A stretch of DNA of 64,000 nt from Barnesiella sp. WM24 (GTDB lineage Bacteria > Bacteroidota > Bacteroidia > Bacteroidales > Muribaculaceae): the NCBI RefSeq assembly GCF_004570975.1, contig NZ_SPPC01000003.1, positions 57,101-121,100 of the forward strand, in the 5' to 3' direction. The notes under the pieces were generated by a model that worked only from the letters and a program-made list of their open reading frames with translations, was not told the DNA's origin and did no database searches. Made by a program: the position numbers and the translations under genes. Position 1 is the stretch's first letter. Each line of letters starts with the position of its first letter. Positions 8,982 to 17,646 of the stretch are shown in pieces.

Positions 8982-9482
8982 ATGAAAAAAATTGGAATAT
9001 TCTATGGCTCATCAACCGGAATGACTGCCGAGGTGGCGCAGGAGATAGCAAAGAAACTCGGTGTTGCTGATGGCGATGTTCACGATGTCGCAAAATCATC
9101 GCCTTCCGATGTGGCACCCTACGATGTCTTGATACTCGGCTCTTCCACATGGGGCGCCGGAGAGCTTCAGGATGACTGGTATGATTTTCTTGACGGACTT
9201 GAGGTGCTTGAGCTGAAGGGAAAGAAAATCGCGTTGTTCGGTTGCGGCGACGAGTCTATGAGCGATACGTTCTGTGGTGCTCTCGGTGAACTTTACAACC
9301 GTCTTCAGAAGACAGGCGCGGGATTTGTCGGATACTTCAATGCCGAAGGTTATGACTTTGACGAGAGTCCCGCTTTCATTGACGGTGTATATGTAGGGCT
9401 TTTGCTTGACAATGTCAACAAAGAAGAGCTGACTGAAAACCGGTTGAACGAGTGGGTCGCTAAGGTAAAATCGGAGATTTAA
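8982..9482 (+). CDS. fldA: Flavodoxin
   Basis: Long-chain-type flavodoxin of 166 residues, a low-potential FMN electron carrier for enzymes such as radical SAM proteins. The phosphate loop GSSTGMTAEVA is near the N terminus (IGIFYGSSTG), flavin-stacking TWGAGELQDDW is in the middle, and LFGCGDES with the C-terminal NRLNEWV follow. An earlier in-frame start at 8943 would add a basic non-family leader; ATG 8982 gives the canonical N terminus. A terminator follows. Confidence 0.95.
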   Translation: MKKIGIFYGSSTGMTAEVAQEIAKKLGVADGDVHDVAKSSPSDVAPYDVLILGSSTWGAGELQDDWYDFLDGLEVLELKGKKIALFGCGDESMSDTFCGALGELYNRLQKTGAGFVGYFNAEGYDFDESPAFIDGVYVGLLLDNVNKEELTENRLNEWVAKVKSEI

Positions 9483-9533
9483 GACAGGAATACCCAAAGG
9501 ATTTGTCAACGGGTAATCCTGCTCCGGTAGTTT

Positions 9534-9581
9534 GCGGGTGAGATTGTGGTTTGTCACAATCCTCATCCGCTTAGGTTTTTT
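9534..9581 (+). terminator. Terminator after flavodoxin
   Basis: Imperfect stem GCGGGTGAG-ATTGTG pairing with CACAATCCTCATCCGC around the loop GTTTGT, followed by TTAGGTTTTTT. Confidence 0.7.
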
Positions 9582-9608
9582 AGAACTGTCTCAAAGACTT
9601 TACACTCT

Positions 9609-10607
9609 TTACTTGCCTTTTCTTATCAGTATTTCTTCGTTGATGTCGCGACCGCGCCCTAAAATGATTTTGGTCACATAAGCCTTTATGAATCCTGTGC
9701 CGTATCCACCAAGCTGTATTATGGCGGCAGGTATGGCAAGTGTGGCGATTTTTGCACTCCGGGTCGATAGCAGCGCTGTAATCCAGATTGCCGCTATATA
9801 AAGAGCAAGGGGAAGCAAGAACCACGGACTTACAGTAATTGCAAGCACGACAAGGAGCAATGCGCCGATTACAGCTATCGCCGGCAGCCAGTGAACGAGC
9901 TTCATCGAGCCGGGATAGAGCAGCTTTAAGGTGATGCGCGACATGCCGAAGACATGTACCTGCCGGAAAAATTTCTTGAAATCCACGCGACGCTTGTGGT
10001 AGACGTATGCTTCTCGGATAAGCGCAATGGAGAATCCCGCATTTTTGATGCGGGTGCTCATGTCTATGTCTTCCGAAAACATTTCCCTGAATCCGCCTAC
10101 TTTTTCATATACCTTACGGCTGAACCCCATGTTGAAGGTGCGCGGTGTGAATTTTTCAAGGCTCACTTTTCCTCCGCGTATACCGCCGGTGGTCAGAAAC
10201 GACGTCATCGAGTAGTTAATCGCCTTTTGTGTGTCGGTAAATGAATCGTGAGCGGCATCCGGTCCGCCGAAGCAGTCTACCGGATGATTGGTGAGAGCCT
10301 TGTCAAGATTCTCAAAATACTCTTCAGTAATCACGCAGTCGGAGTCAAAAAAGATGAAGTATTCACCGCCGGCACGTTCCATGCCATAGTTTCTGGCTAT
10401 TGAGCGTCCTTCATTTTCTTTGTGATAATACTTTATGGAAATTTTTCCTGCATACCGATCTACGGCTTCAATGCATGGAGCCGTAGATCCGTCTTCTACG
10501 ATAATAGTCTCAAAATCCTTGAAAGTCTGTCGCGACAGACTTTCAAGAAGGTCCTCCACCTCGTCGAGGCGGTTGTAGACCGGGATTATTACAGAGTATT
10601 TCATCAA
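9609..10607 (-). CDS. Family 2 glycosyltransferase with C-terminal membrane segments
   Basis: Inverting GT-A glycosyltransferase, probably adding a sugar to a lipid-linked or envelope glycan at the inner membrane. The N terminus YSVIIPVYNR, the VEDGST nucleotide site and the metal-binding FFDSDCV (D88, D90) are typical. Residues about 235-290 form two hydrophobic segments, and RDINEEILIRKGK ends the protein. It overlaps nspC by 4 bp and is the third gene of the helicase-nspC-GT operon. Donor and acceptor sugars are unknown. Confidence 0.9.
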   Translation of the reverse strand: MMKYSVIIPVYNRLDEVEDLLESLSRQTFKDFETIIVEDGSTAPCIEAVDRYAGKISIKYYHKENEGRSIARNYGMERAGGEYFIFFDSDCVITEEYFENLDKALTNHPVDCFGGPDAAHDSFTDTQKAINYSMTSFLTTGGIRGGKVSLEKFTPRTFNMGFSRKVYEKVGGFREMFSEDIDMSTRIKNAGFSIALIREAYVYHKRRVDFKKFFRQVHVFGMSRITLKLLYPGSMKLVHWLPAIAVIGALLLVVLAITVSPWFLLPLALYIAAIWITALLSTRSAKIATLAIPAAIIQLGGYGTGFIKAYVTKIILGRGRDINEEILIRKGK

Positions 10608-11755
10608 CTCATGCGTGTTTTGTAGTCATTATAATCAAAGCGGCGCAGATAGCTGCATCGACCGTTGTGGTTGCAAAGCACTATCGCCGGATGCTGGATG
10701 CCGTTAAACATGGTGGTCTTTACGGTCGTATAGTGGTTCATGTCCTTCAATGTCAGCCTGTCGCCTGTTACAAGCGGTTTTTTGAAATACCAGTCGCCTA
10801 CGTAGTCGCCGCTGAGACAGGAGTTGCCTCCGAGGCGGTAGGCTATGGTGTCGTCGCCTTGCTCACAGCTTTCCGCTATGGCAGGCTGATAGGGCATTTC
10901 AAGGCAGTCAGGCATGTGACAGGCAAATGAAGCGTCTATGATTGCGGTCTTGACTCCTTGATTTTCAACTACATCTACAACAGAGGTGATGAGGTCGCCG
11001 GTTTGCCAGGTAAACGCGCTGCCAGGCTCCATGATTACTTCAAGATGAGGGTGGCGTGACTTGAACTCTTTCAGCAGAGTTATGAGATGGTTGACATCAT
11101 AATCTTTCCTTGTCATAAGATGTCCACCGCCCATATTTACCCATTTTACCCGGTTAAGGTACTTCCCAAACTGTTGCTCGAAGGCTTCAAGTACCTTTGC
11201 TAAAGCATGAGAGTCTGACTCACACAGCGAATGAAAGTGCAATCCTTCAATCCCTTCAGGTAGAGAGTCACCAATCATGTCGGCCGTCACGCCGAATCGA
11301 GAGCCGGGTAGTGCAGGATTATAGATGTCAGTCTCTATTACCGAACACTGTGGATTGACACGTAACCCCGGCGACACGTGGTGATTGCCACAGTCAGAGT
11401 TCCATTTGTCCACATATTCTCTGAAGCGCTTCCATTGACTTATCGAGTTAAAAGTGAGGTGACTGCTGCCGGCAATAAATTCGTTTATTGTTTCCGGTGT
11501 ATAGGCAGGACAGTAACTGTGGACCTCCCCGCCGAGCATTTCGTTGCCGAGATACATTTCGTTTAACGAGCTTGCAGTCGAGTCGGCTACGTACTCGCGG
11601 ATTATGGGAAATGTCTTCCATAACGCGTTTGCCTTGAACGCCATGATTATTTTTACTCCGGCTTCGCTTTTCACGCGGCTTATGAGTTCAAGGTTTTCTC
11701 GAAGTTTATCTTCGTAGACTATATAAAACGGGGTGGGGATGTCTTGTGGTTTCAT
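10604..11755 (-). CDS. nspC: Carboxynorspermidine decarboxylase
   Basis: Fold-type III PLP enzyme that decarboxylates carboxynorspermidine or carboxyspermidine, the last step of the alternative spermidine pathway common in gut Bacteroidetes. The PLP lysine is K41 (IMAFKANALW). The PYCPAY-like region, the glycine-rich MGGGHLMTRKDY, the phosphate-binding EPGSAF, and the catalytic cysteine in NSCLSGDYVGDW match the family. Length 383 is normal. The stop of the upstream helicase overlaps its ATG (TAATG). Partner carboxyspermidine dehydrogenase is not in view. Confidence 0.93.
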   Translation of the reverse strand: MKPQDIPTPFYIVYEDKLRENLELISRVKSEAGVKIIMAFKANALWKTFPIIREYVADSTASSLNEMYLGNEMLGGEVHSYCPAYTPETINEFIAGSSHLTFNSISQWKRFREYVDKWNSDCGNHHVSPGLRVNPQCSVIETDIYNPALPGSRFGVTADMIGDSLPEGIEGLHFHSLCESDSHALAKVLEAFEQQFGKYLNRVKWVNMGGGHLMTRKDYDVNHLITLLKEFKSRHPHLEVIMEPGSAFTWQTGDLITSVVDVVENQGVKTAIIDASFACHMPDCLEMPYQPAIAESCEQGDDTIAYRLGGNSCLSGDYVGDWYFKKPLVTGDRLTLKDMNHYTTVKTTMFNGIQHPAIVLCNHNGRCSYLRRFDYNDYKTRMS

Positions 11756-14061
11756 TATCCTATTATTTTAAATCGAGCAAATTTAAGAAGCAGTTTTTTG
11801 CTTCCTACCGTATCAAATTTTACTTCTATTCTGGCATCGGTGGCGTCAGTATCGATGGTTAGTATCGTGCCTTTGCCGAAGCGGCTGTGTTCTATCCTCA
11901 TGCCTTCTTCAAGTTCCGAAGCGGCATGTTGTCCTTCTCCTGCGGCAGAGACTGCCGATGAAGCCGGTTTCGGGGATGGAGTGGACGCGCGGTCGACAAG
12001 CGGATGGCTGAATGACTGGCGTTTGGGCGGAGTCATTGAGCTGCGGTAGTTGTCAATCGGGTTGATGAACGAGTCAGGGTGAACAAAATCGTTGCCGGTG
12101 GCGAGATGCAGGTAGCTCCTGTCGATGTCATTCAGAAATCGCGATGGCTGGCAAGTCTTTGTCTGCCCGTTGCGAAACCGTGATGAAGCGTAGCTTATCG
12201 TGCAGTTTATTTTCGCGCGTGTAATCGCTACGTAGAGCAGCCTTCTCTCTTCCTCTATTTCGGCAGGTGAGTCACTGCTCATGGCTGACGGGAATAGCTC
12301 CTCCTCTACGCCGACGATAAATACATTGTTAAACTCCAGCCCTTTTGCTGCATGGACTGTCATAAGCGTTATTGACGCCTCGCTGACATCCGTATTGTCC
12401 TGGTCGGTGGCAAGCGACACTTCGCCGAGGAAGTCGGTGAGAGAGGTGTCCTCGGCTCCTTCTTCGATTTTATTTGCCACAAATTCTTTTACGCCATTAA
12501 GCAGTTCCTGAAGATTCTCCTGTTTTGAGATGCTTTCCGGAGTGCGGTCGGTAAGCAACATACTCAGAAGTTGTGTTCGGGTGATGATGTAACGCGCTAC
12601 ACTCTCGGCATCTTCACCGGTCGAGTTCTTGTCGATAAATTCCTGTATGAGGTCACGAAATCCGAGCAGTTTTTTTGCTGTCCCGGAGTTTACGCCTGTG
12701 TCGTAGGAGGCGAGGTTACTTATCACTTTCCATGCGCTGACATTATTGTCGATAGCACAGCGGAACACCTTGTTCAGTGTAGTCTCGCCGATGCCACGTG
12801 CCGGGAAATTGATTACACGCTTCAGCGCCTCGTCATCATCGGGGTTGACCGACAGACGGAAATAGGCTATGGCATCCTTGATTTCCTTGCGCTGGTAAAA
12901 TGACAATCCTCCGTATATGCGGTAAGGTATGTTTCGTTTGCGCAACGACTCTTCAAGTATTCGCGACTGGGCGTTGGTGCGATAGAGTATGGCATACTCC
13001 TCGTAGCTGTCTTGCTGGCGCATCTTCAACTGGGAGATGCGGTTGGATATGAGATATGCTTCCTCATAGTCACTATAGCTCTGCACTACCTCTATGCGTG
13101 ACCCGATGTCATTGCGTGAAAACACATTTTTGCGTATCTGCTCCTTGTTTTTGGCAATGAGCGAATTTGCCGCGTTGATAATATTCTGGGTAGAGCGGTA
13201 ATTTTGTTCAAGCTTGAATATGCGCAAGTCGGGATATGCGCTTTTCATGTTGAGGATATTACGGATGTTGGCTCCTCGGAACGAATATATGCTTTGTGCG
13301 TCGTCGCCTACTACACATAGGTTTTTACTCGCTTCACATATTTTTGACACAATCAGGTGTTGCGCGAAGTTTGTGTCCTGATACTCGTCAACGAGTACAT
13401 AACGGAAATACTCGCTGTAATGGCGCAGCACTTCCGGATGGTCGCGGAGCAGAATGTTGGTGTAGTAGAGCAGGTCGTCAAAATCCATTGCTCCGGCAAC
13501 GAAACACCGGTCGCGGTAGATTCGGTATATCTCGTGCAGTCTCGGACGCTTGGCGCGCCTGTCGGCCTCCATTATGTCAGAGGCAAGTGCATAGCGGTCA
13601 GGCGATATGAGAGCATTTTTTGCCGATGATATTGCCGACGCCACTACGCTTGGCTTATAGATTTTGTCGTCGAGCTGCAGGTCTTTTATTATGGTTTTTA
13701 TCAGCGATTTTGAGTCTGATGCGTCGTAGATGGTGAAGTTGCTTTTAAAGCCGATAAGCTCTGCATTGTTTCGTAATATGCGGGCGAATATAGAGTGAAA
13801 CGTGCCCATCCACAGCTTTGCCGCCGTGGCTTCACCTACCACATTCTTGATGCGTTCACGCATTTCCTTCGCAGCCTTGTTGGTGAAGGTAAGTGCGAGT
13901 ATGCGCCAGGGTTCATAGCCTTGTGTGAGCAGGTGTACTATCTTGTAAGTAAGTACACGTGTCTTGCCCGACCCCGCGCCTGCAATCACAAGTTGCGGAC
14001 CTCCGGTGTATAGCACCGCATCCTGTTGCTGTTTATTTAGTTTGCTTATATAGTCTTCCAT
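11755..14061 (-). CDS. uvrD: UvrD/PcrA-type superfamily 1 DNA helicase
   Basis: ATP-dependent 3'-5' DNA helicase for repair and replication restart. Motifs in order: Walker A AGAGSGKTR (27-35), TFTNKAAKEM, Walker B LVDEYQDTN, motif III VVGDDAQSIYSFRGA, QNYRSTQ, TVHAAKGLEF, and YVAITRAK. The C-terminal extension ends with a tudor-like RIEHSRFGKGTI module, as in PcrA/UvrD. At 768 residues it is full length. It leads a three-gene operon with nspC and a glycosyltransferase. Whether it is best called UvrD or PcrA cannot be settled here. Confidence 0.95.
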   Translation of the reverse strand: MEDYISKLNKQQQDAVLYTGGPQLVIAGAGSGKTRVLTYKIVHLLTQGYEPWRILALTFTNKAAKEMRERIKNVVGEATAAKLWMGTFHSIFARILRNNAELIGFKSNFTIYDASDSKSLIKTIIKDLQLDDKIYKPSVVASAISSAKNALISPDRYALASDIMEADRRAKRPRLHEIYRIYRDRCFVAGAMDFDDLLYYTNILLRDHPEVLRHYSEYFRYVLVDEYQDTNFAQHLIVSKICEASKNLCVVGDDAQSIYSFRGANIRNILNMKSAYPDLRIFKLEQNYRSTQNIINAANSLIAKNKEQIRKNVFSRNDIGSRIEVVQSYSDYEEAYLISNRISQLKMRQQDSYEEYAILYRTNAQSRILEESLRKRNIPYRIYGGLSFYQRKEIKDAIAYFRLSVNPDDDEALKRVINFPARGIGETTLNKVFRCAIDNNVSAWKVISNLASYDTGVNSGTAKKLLGFRDLIQEFIDKNSTGEDAESVARYIITRTQLLSMLLTDRTPESISKQENLQELLNGVKEFVANKIEEGAEDTSLTDFLGEVSLATDQDNTDVSEASITLMTVHAAKGLEFNNVFIVGVEEELFPSAMSSDSPAEIEEERRLLYVAITRAKINCTISYASSRFRNGQTKTCQPSRFLNDIDRSYLHLATGNDFVHPDSFINPIDNYRSSMTPPKRQSFSHPLVDRASTPSPKPASSAVSAAGEGQHAASELEEGMRIEHSRFGKGTILTIDTDATDARIEVKFDTVGSKKLLLKFARFKIIG

Positions 14062-14074
14062 ATTGTATATAGTG

Positions 14075-14082
14075 CAAAATTA
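14075..14082 (-). promoter_or_regulatory. -7 box (TAATTTTG on minus strand) for the helicase operon
   Basis: CAAAATTA on the plus strand reads TAATTTTG on the minus strand, 14 bp before the helicase ATG. No clear -33 partner. Confidence 0.4.
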
Positions 14083-14113
14083 ACAAATAATCCTGACATA
14101 TGACACTTGTGAT

Positions 14114-14144
14114 TTTGCAATATGGCGGGGAATGTCTAAATTTG
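14114..14144 (+). promoter_or_regulatory. Bacteroidetes promoter (TTTG-N19-TAAATTTG)
   Basis: A -33 TTTG (14114-14117) and a -7 TAAATTTG (14137-14144) are separated by exactly 19 bp, matching the Bacteroides consensus. It lies 13 bp upstream of the radical SAM gene start. Confidence 0.75.
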
Positions 14145-14157
14145 TATAACGAAAACT

Positions 14158-15432
14158 ATGACTGAAGAAACACTCCGTAAACTAAAAATACTTGCCGAGT
14201 CGGCTAAATACGACGTGTCATGCTCGTCGAGCGGGACTGTGCGCCGTGGCAGGAAAGGCGATGGTGTCGGCAATACTGTCGGCGGGGTGGGTATATGTCA
14301 TAGTTTCGCTGACGACGGAAGGTGCATATCACTGCTGAAGGTTATGCTTACGAATGTCTGCATGTATGACTGCGCCTATTGCATAAACCGCCGTAGCAAT
14401 GACATTCCACGCGCCACGCTTTCGGTGACAGAGCTGGTAGGCATAACAATGGAATTTTACCGGCGCAACTATATAGAAGGTCTGTTTCTTAGCTCCGGGG
14501 TGGTGCGTAATCCCGATTATACGATGGAGCGGCTTGTGAGAGTGGCGCAGGATTTGCGTACAATCCACCGCTTTAACGGCTATATACATCTGAAGAGCAT
14601 CCCCGGGGCATCGCAGGAGCTTGTGAATCTTGCCGGACGATTTGCCGACAGAATGAGCGTAAATATCGAGATACCTGACGAGGGGTCGCTTAAATATCTT
14701 GCACCGGAGAAGGATTTCAAGAGTGTCTATGAGCCTATGGGATACATACGTCAGGGTGTGCTTGAAAACAAGGAGGATCGCAAGCGGCTGCGCCATGTGC
14801 CGCGTTTTGTTCCGGCCGGTCAGAGCACACAGATGATTGTAGGGGCTTCGCCGGAGCGTGACCGTGACATCCTCAGACTGTCATCGGCGCTGTATGCCAC
14901 CCCTACCATGAGGCGTGTATATTATTCCGGTTATGTGCCCGTCAATACTTACGACGAGAGGCTGCCGATGCTGAAGCAGCCGCCTCTTGTCAGGGAGAAC
15001 CGGCTTTATCAGGCCGACTGGCTTATGCGCTTCTATCACTTTACTGCCGATGAGATAGCGGGGGACTCTCACCCCGATCTTGAGCTTGAGATTGATCCGA
15101 AGCTGTCATGGGCTTTGCGACATCCGGAGGCTTTTCCGGTAGATGTCAACCGTGCCGACTATGAGATGATACTGCGTATTCCCGGGGTGGGTGTCAAGTC
15201 GGCAACCCTTATTGTCAACGCACGTCGCTTCCGGCGTCTTACTTCCGACCATCTGCGCAAGATCGGTGTCGTGATGAAGCGTGCCCGATATTTTATCACC
15301 TGCGGAGAGCTTGAGTCGGCATGTGTCGCCGATGTCTCGCCCGAGTATGTGCGTAGGCAGCTTACAGAGCCTCCGCGCAAGGCTCCAAAGGGAGATAATT
15401 CGTTACAGATGACTCTTGATTTTGGCGAATGA
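14158..15432 (+). CDS. Putative DNA modification/repair radical SAM protein
   Basis: Radical SAM protein of the family described as a putative DNA modification/repair enzyme (TIGR03916 type). Cluster ligands C68, C72 and C75 (CMYDCAYC) follow an N-terminal region with CSSSGT and the C47/C56 pair. A helix-hairpin-helix DNA-binding motif sits near residues 340-360 (RIPGVGVKSATLIV). Its stop overlaps the start of the next gene (ATGA), the usual arrangement with a TIGR03915-type partner. The reaction is not established. The family's repeated link to uracil-DNA-glycosylase-type domains points to nucleic acid repair. Confidence 0.9.
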   Translation: MTEETLRKLKILAESAKYDVSCSSSGTVRRGRKGDGVGNTVGGVGICHSFADDGRCISLLKVMLTNVCMYDCAYCINRRSNDIPRATLSVTELVGITMEFYRRNYIEGLFLSSGVVRNPDYTMERLVRVAQDLRTIHRFNGYIHLKSIPGASQELVNLAGRFADRMSVNIEIPDEGSLKYLAPEKDFKSVYEPMGYIRQGVLENKEDRKRLRHVPRFVPAGQSTQMIVGASPERDRDILRLSSALYATPTMRRVYYSGYVPVNTYDERLPMLKQPPLVRENRLYQADWLMRFYHFTADEIAGDSHPDLELEIDPKLSWALRHPEAFPVDVNRADYEMILRIPGVGVKSATLIVNARRFRRLTSDHLRKIGVVMKRARYFITCGELESACVADVSPEYVRRQLTEPPRKAPKGDNSLQMTLDFGE

Positions 15433-16193
15433 CGGTTTTTCAGTTTGACAGTACATTTGAGGGATTGTTGACCGCACTCTTTGACGCCTATTCATGGAGG
15501 TGCTTCCCCGACATGCTCGTTAGGGAGGGTGAGGTTCTTCCCATGTTTTATGATGATTGCCGAGAGGTGATTACCGATGAGGAGAAGGCGGGACGTGTGT
15601 GGCGCGCTCTTGAAAAGAAGCTGTCAAGAGAAGCGTTGTCGGCTGTAGTGGCAAGTTTTCTTTGTGAGATTGCCGACTATGACATCGTGCTTTTCCGCTA
15701 TCTCCGCAAGGCTGTGGATTCACCGGTGAGCATTGAGACTGATTTCAGTGACCCGGATGTGGTGGAGATGACGCGCATGGTTCGTCGTGTAAGGGGTGAG
15801 GCTCACCGGGTGAAGCAGTTTGTGCGTTTTCAGAAAGCTGCCGACGGTACATACTTCGGCATGATTGAGCCGATTTACAATGTGCTTGCAATTGCTGTGC
15901 CTCACTTTGTCGACCGGTTTTCGACCATGAAGTTTCTCCTTTATGACAAACGGCGTGGATTTGGTTATTACTATGATGGCAAGGATGCCACTCGCGTCAC
16001 TCTGCCGGAAGAGCTCTCTCATATCGCCACCGGAAGACTGTCGCCCGACATGATGGATGAAGAAGAGCTACTGATGCAGGACATGTGGCGCACATATTTT
16101 AAGGCAATAGCCATTAAGGAGAGATCTAATCCACGCAAGCAGCGTCAGGATATGCCGGTGAGATTCTGGAAATATCTTACGGAAAAGCAGTGA
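15429..16193 (+). CDS. DUF4130 / probable DNA metabolism protein
   Basis: Obligate neighbour of the preceding radical SAM protein (TIGR03915 type, DUF4130 domain). The N terminus MTVFQFDSTFEGLLTALFDAY and the later VHRVKQFVRFQ-like, YFGMIEPIYNVL and FSTMKFLLYDKRRG segments are characteristic. In other genomes this domain is fused to a uracil-DNA-glycosylase-family domain. At 254 residues it is the stand-alone form, with no glycosylase domain here. Role inferred only from context. Confidence 0.88.
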   Translation: MTVFQFDSTFEGLLTALFDAYSWRCFPDMLVREGEVLPMFYDDCREVITDEEKAGRVWRALEKKLSREALSAVVASFLCEIADYDIVLFRYLRKAVDSPVSIETDFSDPDVVEMTRMVRRVRGEAHRVKQFVRFQKAADGTYFGMIEPIYNVLAIAVPHFVDRFSTMKFLLYDKRRGFGYYYDGKDATRVTLPEELSHIATGRLSPDMMDEEELLMQDMWRTYFKAIAIKERSNPRKQRQDMPVRFWKYLTEKQ

Positions 16194-16323
16194 CGATTCT
16201 GAAACTCGGGGTCGCCACTTTTGCAGGTAACAGACTTTATGGATAAAAATATTGAAATATCGTCTATTGGTGTGGAATTCCGATAATTTTTCGTAATATT
16301 GCAGGCGGATTAAAAAAATATTT

Positions 16324-17424
16324 ATGAAAAAGTATATTGCATTTCTTGTTCTGTCTGTTCTGTCTGTGTCTGGCGTAATGGCGAAGCGTGTTGCTGTGGT
16401 TGATGCCGTAGATGCCTCGCCTTTGGTAGGAGCCACAGTTTTTTCGTCGTCGGGTCTTATTCTCGGTACTACCGACGTCGATGGTTTTACGCCTGATGTT
16501 TCTGCATCGCTCTTTCCTTTAAATGTGCGTTCGCTCGGCTATAAGGAGGGTGTGGCTTCTGTAATGTGTGACACTCTTAAAATGATAGCTGATACTTACA
16601 CGCTTCCCGAAGTCACCGTAGTGCCGGGAGATCGCCCGATAACAAGGGTAATCTACTATGCCAGGGAATATGACACAGGCGCTACCGACAGAGACACCCT
16701 AAAACTGTTTTCGGAGTATATGATCGATACATATAACATAGAGAAAAATGCCAAAGTTAAAGGGTATAGACGTTATGACAGTATCCCTAAGTTGAAAGCG
16801 GTGAAGCGTTATGCGCATTATACGGGAGCTGATGGTTGTGATAGTGTGGCGTCACCCGAAGATGCTGATTATATTTCAAATATCAGGATGCTGTTCAGTG
16901 CTGATGTAGACATGGATGAGCCGGAAGCTATATTGAACGGTGCTGTCACGGATACAATTATGGGAAAATATTCCTGGAATGCTGTGGCTAAAAAGTCAGG
17001 CGGCTTGTTTACTGTAACTGTTGATGTTCTGTCAAACTATAAGAATCATAAGTATTCGCCTAATTTTATGAAATTATTGGGCTTAACTACTGATTTCCGA
17101 GAATTGTCGTTGTCTTTCGTTTATAATGCTAATGACAGAGGGAAATATAATATACATGATTTGATTTATCGCGTGACATCGGCTAATCTGCTTGGTCGGG
17201 GAAAGTGGATAAAAAAAGAGTTCAAGACAAAAAATCCTGTTGAGATGAACAGCTATGTTGAGTTGTATCCTATTGAGATAGATTATCTTACGGTCGAAGA
17301 ATATATGGAATTGCGTGATGACAAGACTAAAATGGAGTTTCGCGAGCCCGACAATCTTCAGCCTTTGCTCCCCGCTGTAGAGCGTATAATCAAGCGTGTC
17401 AACTCATCAGGCATTAAGCTATAA
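16324..17424 (+). CDS. Secreted protein with degenerate carboxypeptidase-regulatory-like domain
   Basis: Exported protein of 366 residues, function unknown. A clear signal peptide (KKYIAFLVLSVLSVSGVMA) leads into a short beta domain (DASPLVGATVFSSSGLILG, GFTPDVSAS, VRSLGYKE) resembling the carboxypeptidase-regulatory fold of SusC/DUF5686 proteins. The pattern LPEVTVVPGDRPITRVIYYAREY resembles the linker of DUF5686-like envelope proteins, but the barrel is absent. It is monocistronic, with a strong terminator downstream. Confidence 0.7.
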   Translation: MKKYIAFLVLSVLSVSGVMAKRVAVVDAVDASPLVGATVFSSSGLILGTTDVDGFTPDVSASLFPLNVRSLGYKEGVASVMCDTLKMIADTYTLPEVTVVPGDRPITRVIYYAREYDTGATDRDTLKLFSEYMIDTYNIEKNAKVKGYRRYDSIPKLKAVKRYAHYTGADGCDSVASPEDADYISNIRMLFSADVDMDEPEAILNGAVTDTIMGKYSWNAVAKKSGGLFTVTVDVLSNYKNHKYSPNFMKLLGLTTDFRELSLSFVYNANDRGKYNIHDLIYRVTSANLLGRGKWIKKEFKTKNPVEMNSYVELYPIEIDYLTVEEYMELRDDKTKMEFREPDNLQPLLPAVERIIKRVNSSGIKL

Positions 17425-17441
17425 GACTTTTAGTTAAGCCC

Positions 17442-17470
17442 GGCCCCGCTCAACGAGTGGGGCCCTTTTT
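17442..17470 (+). terminator. Rho-independent terminator
   Basis: Nine-pair stem GGCCCCGCT / AGTGGGGCC (one G-T pair) with loop CAACG, then CTTTTT. It ends the 16324-17424 transcript. Confidence 0.9.
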
Positions 17471-17646
17471 GCGTTATGGCTATTGTAAGTAGCTGTGTCA
17501 TAAGTATGTCGCTTGTGATGATGGCTTGTGCTGTATGTTTTCTTATTTAAAATCATTTTAAATTAATGCCGTGATTGTTTCGTAATTCGGTTGAAAATTG
17601 TGATATTTGCACTCTGAAATATTAACTAAAAAAATTCAAGCATATT

